Assembly (NCBI GenBank): GCA_964485405.1
Contig: CAZAJG010000016.1
Span: forward strand, 1 to 64,000
DNA: 64,000 nucleotides
From: CAKZNE01 sp964485405
Lineage (GTDB): Bacteria > Bacteroidota > Bacteroidia > Flavobacteriales > Schleiferiaceae
Reading direction: 5' to 3'
Below are positions 28,390 through 37,100 of the stretch, piece by piece (position 1 is the stretch's first letter; each line of letters opens with the position of its first letter). The notes below the pieces were generated by a model. It ran no database searches, was not told where the DNA came from, and saw only the letters and a program-made list of their open reading frames with translations. The translations under genes and the position numbers were made by a program.

Positions 28390-28455
28390 TAAACTTATTT
28401 TAAATGATTAATCAAGCTAGTATTTGATCAAGGGCATTCTTTAATTCTAAGCACG

Positions 28456-28500
28456 AAACAAAAAGGATAAACCATAAAAAGTTTATCCTTTTTGTTTTTA
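28456..28500 (+). terminator. Strong rho-independent terminator after the Rhs operon
   Basis: Arms of 17 bases pair perfectly (28456-28472 with 28481-28497) around an 8-base loop. The right arm ends in a T-rich stretch (CCTTTTTGTTTTTA). It lies 67 bp after the Rhs stop codon and closes the six-gene operon. Confidence 0.9.
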
Positions 28501-28610
28501 TCCATATAGAATCAAACACCTCCAAGAAACTTGCTAGTTTCAAAAAACTACCGCATATTTAGAAAGCAAAATCTATCTGAGTTAAACCGTTGGAGATCAT
28601 TCCAAAACAC

Positions 28611-30164
28611 ATGCGATTTTTTCTTTCTAAACCCTTTGGTTTAGGGCTTCACAGCCTAGGATTATTCCTTTTAATAGCCACGAGCTCATCCGCCCAACAC
28701 CCCGTATTTCACCATTATTCCACAGGGGAAGGTTTACCCAGCCCAGAAACCTATATGACCATGCAAGACAGCAAAGGTTACATATGGATAGGTACCGATC
28801 ATGGTGTTGCCCGTTTTGATGGATACGAGTTTAAAGTATTTACTACAGATGATGGCTTAAACAACAATACTGTTTTTGGGATATACGAAGATGAGGAGGA
28901 AAGAATATGGTTTTTCACTTATAGTGCGGGTATAAGCTACTATAAAGATGGAGAAATACACAAGCCTCTTGGCGATGATTTTGGTGAAAACTGGTATGGT
29001 ACGAATGTACCTTACTCTTGGACCATGTATGAGGATACGCTGTTTATTGGAATGAGGAATGCCTCAAGTGAAAGTAATCGCTTCATTAAGATTTTTAACG
29101 ATACAATACATCAGGTAGATTCAAGAGCGGCTAAACCCTGTGGCGCGGTAATAATGAAATTAGAGGAAGAGAACTATTTCAGTACTGGTTTCCCCGTGTG
29201 GAGTGACTCTCTCAAAAATAAGTCGATACTCTCTTTCGTGGACCAAGACTTAAATGAAACAAATCTAAATTTTGTTAAAGGCCCATTCCTTAAAGATGGT
29301 TTCAGCACCTTTCAGCGTAAAAATGGAGATATTCTATTCACTTTTATGGGGGCATTGGGTGTTTGGACAAAGGATACAGTACAAATACTTATTGAACTTG
29401 ATAAATCCACCAATCTTGGTTTATTAGAGGATAGCCAAGGAAACATTTGGATTACACTCACTAATGGAGGACTCTATCTATATAGAAATGGAGATTTTGA
29501 GGCTAAGCCAGAGCTTCTCTTTGAGAATAGTTTAACCTCATGGGTAAGCGAGGATAACGAAGGAGGAATCTGGATAAATACTTTAAATAAGGGAGTTTTT
29601 TATATTCCCTCAATTGATGTACTGCAAGTGCCAAGCTCAAGATATTTTAATAGTGCGCGTTTAATAGATTTTGCCGGGCAAGGTGATACGATGATTGTTT
29701 TTACAAAAGATGGCGTTGCCAATCGTCTGGTTTATAAAAGAAATGAACCTTTGGATATTTTCACCAATCAATTTTTTGGAAAATATGGCCCCAAATTACA
29801 TTGGTTTAAGGGAGAAAGACCCTTTGCTTCGGGTAAAGGAGGAGAGAAAAATACTTGGGGTTATTTAGATCCAAAGACTTTAACCTTTATAGAAACTGCT
29901 CCAAGGCGAAGGGCAATGTATGGTTCTAAGTTAAATGACTCTATACGCTTAGTATTGGGCACTACCAATAGGATTTCTTTACAAAATATTGAAAACCCAA
30001 AAGCTGAGAACGAATTAATTATTCATGCGTCAGATTACAATTGGAGGTGCTTTTATCCGGATGAAGAAACACTTTGGTTAGGCGGATTAATGGTTTGTGC
30101 AGATTTACGATGGGCGATACCTCTATCACTGAAATACACCCAGAGAACGAATTACTTCGAATAA
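28611..30164 (+). CDS. Propeller histidine kinase, 5' part (broken by frameshift)
   Basis: N-terminal half of a second beta-propeller sensor kinase. From the ATG at 28611 it has a signal peptide (ending SSSAQ) and propeller repeats (GYIWIGTDHGVARFDG, GNIWITLTNGGLYLY, GGIWINTLNKGVFYI). A TTG at 28590 would only add seven residues. Correct sequence stops at about 30086, in the repeat ETLWLGG; the residues after that up to the stop at 30164 are out of frame and meaningless. The remainder of the kinase continues in the next frame. Adding one base near 30087-30088 would restore a protein of about 1002 aa, close to the 980-aa kinase at the start of the window. The break may be a sequencing error or a real mutation. 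Confidence 0.85.
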   Translation: MRFFLSKPFGLGLHSLGLFLLIATSSSAQHPVFHHYSTGEGLPSPETYMTMQDSKGYIWIGTDHGVARFDGYEFKVFTTDDGLNNNTVFGIYEDEEERIWFFTYSAGISYYKDGEIHKPLGDDFGENWYGTNVPYSWTMYEDTLFIGMRNASSESNRFIKIFNDTIHQVDSRAAKPCGAVIMKLEEENYFSTGFPVWSDSLKNKSILSFVDQDLNETNLNFVKGPFLKDGFSTFQRKNGDILFTFMGALGVWTKDTVQILIELDKSTNLGLLEDSQGNIWITLTNGGLYLYRNGDFEAKPELLFENSLTSWVSEDNEGGIWINTLNKGVFYIPSIDVLQVPSSRYFNSARLIDFAGQGDTMIVFTKDGVANRLVYKRNEPLDIFTNQFFGKYGPKLHWFKGERPFASGKGGEKNTWGYLDPKTLTFIETAPRRRAMYGSKLNDSIRLVLGTTNRISLQNIENPKAENELIIHASDYNWRCFYPDEETLWLGGLMVCADLRWAIPLSLKYTQRTNYFE

Positions 30165-31618
30165 GAATCCGGAGCATAAACAAATTTAAAGATAAGCTTC
30201 TCATAGCCACTTCTGGAAACGGTTTGGTGATTTATGAAATTAACAAGGATAAGCTTTGGAATATTTCTACAAATGATGGTTTGCCGAGTAACATTTGTAA
30301 TGACATTAATTTTGATGAAGAAGGAAATGTTTGGGTGTCTTCTAGTGTAGGTTTGAGCAGAGTTTCCGGCCTAGATGGAGGGGCAGGGTTGTTTACCATT
30401 CAAAATTTAGACTTTTTATCCTCCTCCATATCCAAGCGGGTTCTAAAAGTAAATATCCAAAAAGACATCATTTGGGTGCTTTATGATGATGGCTTAATCT
30501 ATTTTAATGAGAAAGAATACGACTTGCCAAAATCTCCTTTAGTATACCTCAATGGCCTAGAGGTGAATCATGAAAAGTATAAAACAAGTGAAAAAGCCTA
30601 TGCTTACGATTGGGATGAGAATAACATACGATTTGAGTTTACTGGAATATCCTTTCAATCAGCAAACCAATTGAAATACAAATATCGGCTCAAAGGCTTA
30701 AATCCCGATTGGAGTTTAACACAAGATAGGAGTGTTACTTATTCTAGCTTAGCTCCTGGTAAATATGAGTTTGAAGTGTTTACTCAAAACTTCAGTGGTT
30801 TATGGAGTAAACAAAACGCGAGTCAAAAATTCCAAATACTCAGACCTTGGTGGAATACCTGGTGGATAAAAACGATAGAGTCTTTTGTAATTATCTCTCT
30901 AGTCTTTTTTGGAATCTACTTTTACTCTCATCGCGTAAAAGAAAAAGCAGAAGCACAAAACAAAATTGATCAGCTAAAACTACAGGCTTTACAAGCTCAA
31001 ATGAATCCCCATTTTGTGTTTAATGTGCTCGGAGCCATCCAGTCCTTTATTGCCTCTAATGAAACTATATCTGCACAAGAGTATTTAGCGAGTTTTGCTA
31101 CGCTCATTAGGGCTACTTTAAATCATTCTGTAAAAACTTGGGTATCCTTAAAAGAGGAGATAGAAGTACTTAAAATGTACCTTCATCTGGAAGCCATGCG
31201 ATTTGAAAAACCTTTTACGTATGTATTTGATTTAGATGATACTTTAGATGAAATGGAGATTTATGTCCCTACCATGTTATTGCAGCCTTTTGTCGAAAAT
31301 GCAGTGATTCATGGTCTGTCACCATTAAAGAATGAAGGTCATTTACAAATTAGCATTAGTAAAAATGAAGAAAAAATATTATGTTCAATAATGGATAATG
31401 GTGTAGGCCGCTATTTCAAAAAAACAGTATCTAACCATAAAAGTTTTCATAAATCTTATGGCATAAAAATCACAAAAGAAAGATTGCAACTTTTTAGTTC
31501 TAAAAGTGTTAAGAAAAATAATGTAGAATTTACAGATTTAAAAGATGATGAAGGAAATGCTAAAGGCACCTTAGTAACCGTTATAATGCCTTATAAAAAG
31601 ACTCTAACTCACCCTTAA
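30074..31618 (+). CDS. Propeller histidine kinase, 3' part (broken by frameshift)
   Basis: C-terminal half of the same kinase. The first meaningful residues are NGLCRF from about 30089, completing the propeller blade begun in the other frame; the TTG at 30074 is not a true start. It contains the last propeller blades (GNVWVSSSVGLSRVSG), a Y_Y_Y-type domain (YKYRLKGLNPDWS), one transmembrane helix (near 30865-30930) and a His_kinase domain with the phospho-acceptor in MNPHFVFNVLGAIQSF. The ATPase domain has N-box FVENAVIHG. All catalytic motifs are intact. It ends 13 bp before the LytTR regulator, its evident partner. Confidence 0.85.
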   Translation: MVRRINGLCRFTMGDTSITEIHPENELLRIRIRSINKFKDKLLIATSGNGLVIYEINKDKLWNISTNDGLPSNICNDINFDEEGNVWVSSSVGLSRVSGLDGGAGLFTIQNLDFLSSSISKRVLKVNIQKDIIWVLYDDGLIYFNEKEYDLPKSPLVYLNGLEVNHEKYKTSEKAYAYDWDENNIRFEFTGISFQSANQLKYKYRLKGLNPDWSLTQDRSVTYSSLAPGKYEFEVFTQNFSGLWSKQNASQKFQILRPWWNTWWIKTIESFVIISLVFFGIYFYSHRVKEKAEAQNKIDQLKLQALQAQMNPHFVFNVLGAIQSFIASNETISAQEYLASFATLIRATLNHSVKTWVSLKEEIEVLKMYLHLEAMRFEKPFTYVFDLDDTLDEMEIYVPTMLLQPFVENAVIHGLSPLKNEGHLQISISKNEEKILCSIMDNGVGRYFKKTVSNHKSFHKSYGIKITKERLQLFSSKSVKKNNVEFTDLKDDEGNAKGTLVTVIMPYKKTLTHP

Positions 31619-31631
31619 ACCTAATTGCAGA

Positions 31632-32378
31632 ATGAACCTATTAATAATCGATGATGAATACCGTTCTCGTATGGGGCTATCCAATCAAGTTGAAAGCCTT
31701 TTTCCTAAAACCTTTTCTATCGCTGAAGCCACAGGGGTAAAAGATGGTTTGGAAAAAATCAAAGAGTTCTCTCCATCTATTGTATTACTAGATATCCATA
31801 TGGATGATGGATCAGGCTTTGACTTACTTGATGCACTTGCGGTAAGAAGCTTTCAGCTTATTTTTACTACGGCTTATGATGAACACGCTATTCAAGCGTT
31901 TGAGGAAGATGCGATAAGCTATTTGTTAAAACCCGTAAGTCCTAGTAAACTATCAGTAGTTCTAAAAAAGGCTATCGAAAAAGTAAAACACGAAGCTTCC
32001 TTAAAAGTATTAGAAGAGATTGCATACCCATCAACCAATCTATACAGAAACCGTATAAAAATTCCCATTTCAAATGGTGTCCGTTTTTTGAACCGAGATG
32101 AGATCATTTTTGTAAAAGCCGAGGGAAACTATTTTAGGATTTATTTACAATCGGAAGAGAAATCCTTACTCGTATCTAAAACTTTGAGATATTTTGAATC
32201 GCAAATGGATACAAAGAGCTTTATGCGGGTGCATAAGTCCTATGTAGTTAATATGAATAAGATTCAAGAATACAGCCGGTCTGGAGGTGGTACCATTACA
32301 CTCGACAAAAAGTATGAGGTTCCCGTCTCTCCCATGTATAAAGAAGCATTTATGGAGAAAGTAAGTATAAAAACATAA
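31632..32378 (+). CDS. LytTR-family response regulator
   Basis: Response regulator of 248 aa. The receiver domain has acidic residues D7-D8, the phospho-acceptor D54 (IVLLDIHMDDGSGF), TTAYDEHA and the lysine in LLKPVSP. The C-terminal LytTR DNA-binding domain has FVKAEGNYFRIYL and RVHKSYVVNMNKI. It follows the propeller kinase by 13 bp and is closed by a bidirectional terminator, so kinase and regulator form a two-gene unit. It shares the layout of the pair at 84-3711. Its location directly after the Rhs operon makes control of that operon possible but unproven. Confidence 0.95.
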   Translation: MNLLIIDDEYRSRMGLSNQVESLFPKTFSIAEATGVKDGLEKIKEFSPSIVLLDIHMDDGSGFDLLDALAVRSFQLIFTTAYDEHAIQAFEEDAISYLLKPVSPSKLSVVLKKAIEKVKHEASLKVLEEIAYPSTNLYRNRIKIPISNGVRFLNRDEIIFVKAEGNYFRIYLQSEEKSLLVSKTLRYFESQMDTKSFMRVHKSYVVNMNKIQEYSRSGGGTITLDKKYEVPVSPMYKEAFMEKVSIKT

Positions 32379-32411
32379 AAAAAGCCCTCGAAATTTCGAG
32401 GGCTTTTTTTT
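32377..32411. terminator. Bidirectional terminator
   Basis: A perfect palindrome: seven A, GCCCTCG, AAATTT, CGAGGGC, then eight T. It works in both directions, ending the LytTR gene on the plus strand and the convergent hypothetical gene on the minus strand. Both stop codons overlap its edges. Confidence 0.93.
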
Positions 32412-33009
32412 AAAGGAGTCTTTTTCTACTCTTGGGGTCGGGCGCGTTCTTGGTCCACTCTAATGGGCCATCACATTCAAGTTCTATTACCATAGTGTTT
32501 TCCTCACCAAAATAAGTAAGCATGGTTTTTTTCCAGTACTTGAAATTATCTTCCGAAAAGTCACTACACTTATAGTTACAAATCATAATCTCTGTATCAT
32601 TGATGAGAATTATTGTTGGTGTAGCGTACTCATAGGTTCTAACTTTTCTCCCCGGACGAAGAGATTTTCCTTCTATAAAATTACCCATCCAATCTTTGAG
32701 TCCATATTGTCTGTCTTCAAGAGTTTCATAAGAGTAAAAGGCAAAGTAGAACTTTTGTCTACTTTCATTTCCCAAACTATTCATGGCCTTTTCTTTACTC
32801 TTAAGCATAAACTTATCCTTCCAATCGTAACCTGTTTCATCAATACTTCCAATTTCTCTATCGGCAATGTTCAAGTATTTTTTTTCATATGCTTCTGCAT
32901 GATCATCAGCAAAGGCCGAAAGTTTTTGTTTGAGCTCTTCAGATTGAGCTTGTAAACAAGAGCTGGATAATACAGCAAAAAACAAGCTTAGTGTAAAATT
33001 TACTTTCAT
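32410..33009 (-). CDS. Hypothetical exported protein
   Basis: Protein of 199 aa with an N-terminal signal peptide (residues 1-22). The segment LSSSC could be a poor lipobox, or cleavage may follow at LQAQ. The mature region is highly charged, with several aromatic residues and a cysteine trio near the end (NYKCSDF, ELECDG). I recognise no family. It is a single-gene unit, convergent with the LytTR gene and sharing its terminator. No function can be assigned. Confidence 0.65.
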   Translation of the reverse strand: MKVNFTLSLFFAVLSSSCLQAQSEELKQKLSAFADDHAEAYEKKYLNIADREIGSIDETGYDWKDKFMLKSKEKAMNSLGNESRQKFYFAFYSYETLEDRQYGLKDWMGNFIEGKSLRPGRKVRTYEYATPTIILINDTEIMICNYKCSDFSEDNFKYWKKTMLTYFGEENTMVIELECDGPLEWTKNAPDPKSRKRLL

Positions 33010-33089
33010 TTAGGAATTTTTTGTTGTCAAAACTATAACTATTTCTACAGTTGGTTTTTTAACTTGTTGTTAATCAGTGATAAAAAATA

Positions 33090-33122
33090 TTTGGAAAATC
33101 CATCTTGAATCCATTATCTTTG
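33090..33122 (+). promoter_or_regulatory. Candidate Bacteroidota promoter before a structured intergenic segment
   Basis: TTTG at 33090-33093 and TATCTTTG (an exact TANNTTTG box) at 33115-33122 are 21 bases apart, a little long for the -33/-7 spacing but acceptable. Transcription would start near 33129 on the plus strand. No plus-strand protein gene follows for a kilobase, so it would drive only the hairpin segment at 33155-33201. Confidence 0.45.
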
Positions 33123-33128
33123 AACCAG

Positions 33129-33201
33129 AGTAGAGTTTTCAAATGTTTCATGACTTGATCCTCACGGATCAAATCGAAGTCCCACCGGAGGGTGGGACTT
33201 C
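33129..33201 (+). ncRNA. Candidate small structured RNA or element relic
   Basis: Two perfect hairpins stand in tandem: TTGATCC-TCAC-GGATCAA (33155-33172) and GAAGTCCCACC-GGAG-GGTGGGACTTC (33176-33201). A candidate promoter lies just upstream. The segment is between two minus-strand hypothetical genes and has no use as a terminator for either, because no T-tract follows on the plus strand. After the second hairpin the sequence could read FIYLL before a stop, which faintly recalls the start of GIY-YIG nucleases. It may be a small RNA or the relic of a mobile unit. Confidence 0.35.
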
Positions 33202-33260
33202 ATCATTTATATACCTTCTATAACTACTCATTTCGCACTCTATTGTATTTAAAACCCACT

Positions 33261-33833
33261 CTAACATAGAATAAGATCCGTTGGGTTTAGTATTTTTTCA
33301 AATTCGGGGGGAACACCGAAATGCTCATCTTTAAACCGATCTAATTCGTCTTTTGTAGACTCTGATAGTAATCCGCTAATAACCTCTAATCCCTCGCCAC
33401 TTATCATAAGTGCTTCTGTTCCTGGAAACAACGAATTACCTTTGCAATGTGCAATAATTTGATATTCTTTAACCTCCTGAATACTTTTCCCCGTTATCAT
33501 ACAGTAATCCATAGGACGTTGTCCGGAAAATACGGCTCTTTGAAAAATGTCAAATGATCTGGATTGAATTTCATCACTGGTAAAGTAATCTTGAATCTTC
33601 TGTTTCGATTCCTTTGATAAAGAATCTCTTTTAGAGCCAGCACATTCCAAACAAATAGCGTATTCAAATACAGTTTCTCTTGCTTCAATATCTGGAAATC
33701 GCTTTACAGCCTTTTCTAGCAAGTATTGATTGTCATTTTCTGGTAAATGCTTTTGGCACACTTTACACTCCTTAATGAAATCATCGTTGTCAAGCTCATG
33801 AAAATCCTTAGGTATGTTTTTATTGTATTCCAT
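33261..33833 (-). CDS. Hypothetical protein with paired cysteines
   Basis: Cytoplasmic-looking protein of 190 aa without signal peptide or membrane segment. Two CXXC pairs, CKVC near residue 23 and CLEC near residue 60, could together bind zinc in the N-terminal third. The rest is charged and helical, with a further possible motif MDYCMITGKSIQEVKEYQI (residues about 108-127). I do not recognise the family. It stands alone, with about 250 bp of structured non-coding DNA downstream and 300 bp upstream. Base use is like that of its neighbours. Confidence 0.6.
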   Translation of the reverse strand: MEYNKNIPKDFHELDNDDFIKECKVCQKHLPENDNQYLLEKAVKRFPDIEARETVFEYAICLECAGSKRDSLSKESKQKIQDYFTSDEIQSRSFDIFQRAVFSGQRPMDYCMITGKSIQEVKEYQIIAHCKGNSLFPGTEALMISGEGLEVISGLLSESTKDELDRFKDEHFGVPPEFEKILNPTDLILC

Positions 33834-34137
33834 TTCTTCGTTTAGGTGAGACCAAAATTAGGCTATTATTTAAATAATGCCTCTGACAACATATTACCTA
33901 TTTTTGCTAAAGCCAAATTCAACTATCGGATAATCGGGTCGTTTAAAACGTAAGAATTACAGAACAAGATCAATAGCTTAGAATTTTTCTCAATTCCACG
34001 AGTTGATCCCATTTTGGGAATATTCAAGAATTGAATTATTAATGTAAATTGCTGGTTTTCAGATTGTAAATCTGTTGTTTTAGAATTGGTATTACAATTG
34101 ACTTCTGTATTGAACTTTAAACGCTAGAAAGGTTATC
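33834..34137. other. Intergenic region upstream of the T9SS adhesin cassette
   Basis: About 300 bp of AT-rich sequence between divergent genes. It must hold the promoters of the hypothetical gene at 33261 and of the 1620-aa surface protein. I found no exact TANNTTTG box with a matching upstream element. An AGAAAGG ribosome-binding-like sequence at 34126-34132 supports the GTG start at 34138. Confidence 0.4.
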
Positions 34138-37100
34138 GTGAGAAAAATATTTACATTAATCATCGCAGTTTTACTCTTTACAGTACAAATGAGTGCTGAA
34201 GGAACAAAAGACTTAAGGCCCACCGTAAATGATTTTGGATATCTTAATCCATGGGATTGGGGTGGTGAGTTCGCGACTTATAACTCGAACGCAGATAATC
34301 GTTTGTACGTTACCGTGGCAGATCATACGGTGGAAAAAATATATCTAGGGTTTAAAGCGCGCAGTAATCCTGCTTACTTTAGAGTAAAAAGACCAGATGG
34401 CACCATCATGTCTGGTCCTCACCTTATTCCAAGTACCTCCGGTTCTGTTGGATATATAAACAGTTGGGCAGAAGCAGCAGCCGGTCCGGATAAGTTTAAT
34501 GCAAATGGATATAGTGCAGTAGTAGTAGATCCGGATGTAAGTGGTGATTTTTATGTAGAAATAAATCAAGGATCTCCTACCATCAAAGCAGCTCCGCCCC
34601 CCACAAATGGTGGATATACTTATGATTTTTTCGATATTACAGTAGCAGATACAACTTCAAATACGATAAAAGAAGGTAGAGTTTGGGCAAAACAATGGGC
34701 CTTGTCTACGGGAAATCAATCGCAATTCTTTACCGCTAAACTTTACATTTTAAGAGAAGACAGTATTCGTTTTGAGGTAAGTTATAACGGAATTGATCCA
34801 TTTGGATTTGGTATTATTTCAAACTCTACAGGAGTTGGAACCTCAGGTGACTTTGCACTTGATCGCCAAAGTATTTCTACACCAAAGTATACACAAGGTA
34901 CGGTTCCGTATACACCAGAACATAAAATTTTCTTGAACGAACCGGATACTGTTATTTATCCATATCCTAAAACTACACCTTCTATCCAACTAGCTAACTC
35001 CGGTTCGGTTTTGGTTACCGGTTGTATAACTACAGGATATTGCATTAACGTAAATACCAGCAAACCTGGTCAAACCGAGATAAAGTTAGATCTTGATGCA
35101 GTTCCTGGTTTTCAAGCAGGGGGTAGAGACGTTCTCGTTTACGGAATTGTGGGTATTGGAGATAATTGTGTTCCATGGGATGGATTAGATGGATTAGGAG
35201 ATACTGCGCTTTCTGCAAACATTGAGATTAACTACAAATATGAGGCGGGGCTGATCCATATTCCGATATACGATGCCGAAAATCATAGCAGCGGATACAT
35301 TTTTACCTTAATGAAAAATTCAGGCCCAACAGGTAGGGATACGCTTAAGCTTTACTGGGACGATTCGCGGTTTAATATGAATCCAACCTTTGGAATAAAC
35401 TTAAGCGGTTGTCAAATCCCTTGTAGAAATTGGATAAACAGTTACGGAAACGAACGCTTTTTAAATACGTGGAGTTTTGCATTCGATCAAACCGTTACCT
35501 TAAGTAACGTTCAGTTTGATTTTTGTCCACCAGAAGTAAATAACGATTCGGTATCTACAAACGAGAATTCTTCTGTTACCATTAATCCGCTAACCAATGA
35601 TGTAGCGCCTATTAATATGATAGACCGACCTACATTTCAGGTTACTTGCCCACCTGCTAATGGAACATTTTCAATTCTTCCAAATCAACAAGTGGTTTAC
35701 ACACCAAACCTAGGCTTTGTGGGTAGAGATACTATTTGTTATACAGTTTGTGATACAACTACACCAGCTGCCTGCAGAGATGGATTTATGTTTATTGATG
35801 TAATCGATATTAATTTACCACCATTTGGAGGAACGGTAAATGGGCTTCCGGTAGTGAATAAAACATCAGATACCTTAGTTACCCCAGAAGATACACCCAT
35901 TAACATTTGTATTCAATGGATTGAATTTGAAGGCCAGCCTGTTACGGCAACAACTTCTTTTAATACGCCATTCAATGGAACGTTGGCCAACTTTGCAGAT
36001 GGTGATTCCTGTTTTACTTATGTACCTGATCCGAACTTTAATGGCTTAGATACTATTTGGGTAGAGCTGTGTGATAATGATACACCTCAAGCTTGCGATA
36101 CCGTAAAAATACCGGTTCTTGTAACTCCAGTAAACGATCCGCCAGTGCTCGTTAGTGGAGGAGGGGTTTCAATTGTAAATGACACCATAAAAGTGATTAC
36201 GCTGAATGAAGACACTCCTACATCCGTTTGTTTTACAGGAACAGATTTGGATGGCGATGATCTAGATGTTACAGCAGTAATAAATCCACCTGGAAACGGA
36301 ACAATAACCAATATTGGAACAGGAGATAGCTGTTTTACATATACCCCAACATTAAACTATTTTGGCCCTGATACAGTAACGATTTCTGTTTGTGATAACG
36401 GTACACCTTCTATATGTGAAGATATCACCGTTATTTTTAATGTTCTCCCAATAAATGATCCTCCGGTAGCTCTGATAGATACATTGCGTTTGGACCCAGG
36501 AGATGTAGAATCTATCTACAACCTAGGGAATGACTTTGATGTGGAGACTTCACGTTCAAACCTAACCTTTACTATTACATCAGGTCCATTTTTAGCTGGA
36601 GCAACAGCTATAATAAATATGGATAGTATTCAATACTCTGCGCCAGCAGGGATGTATAATGCCATTGATACCGTTTTTTACTCTGTATGCGATACGGGTG
36701 CTCCTGTGCTTTGTACTCCGGGAATATTGCTTATTGCAATCCCGAAGTCAGATGCTCCGCCATTTGCATTAAATGATACGGTAAATACTCCAGAAGATAC
36801 ACCCAAGTTAATTCCAGTATTGGTGAATGATGGCGATCCAAATCTTGATCCGCTAACTGTTTCAATTATAACTGCTCCTCAAAATGGAAATGCAGTAGTA
36901 CAGGGTGATGATGTTTTGTATACGCCAGCTTCAAACTTTAATGGATTAGATAGTTTACAATACGAAGTTTGCGATAATACGAGTCCAGTTCCATTTTGTG
37001 ATACTGCGTGGGCATACGTAAATGTAACCCCGGTAAACGATAATCCTCAAATTGTGGATATTAATGGTAATCCATTGGATAGAACTACAATAACCATTAA

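Noticed and set aside
30084..30092. Programmed ribosomal frameshift in the second kinase
   Set aside because: No slippery heptamer or following stem-loop is evident; a simple missing base explains the break better.
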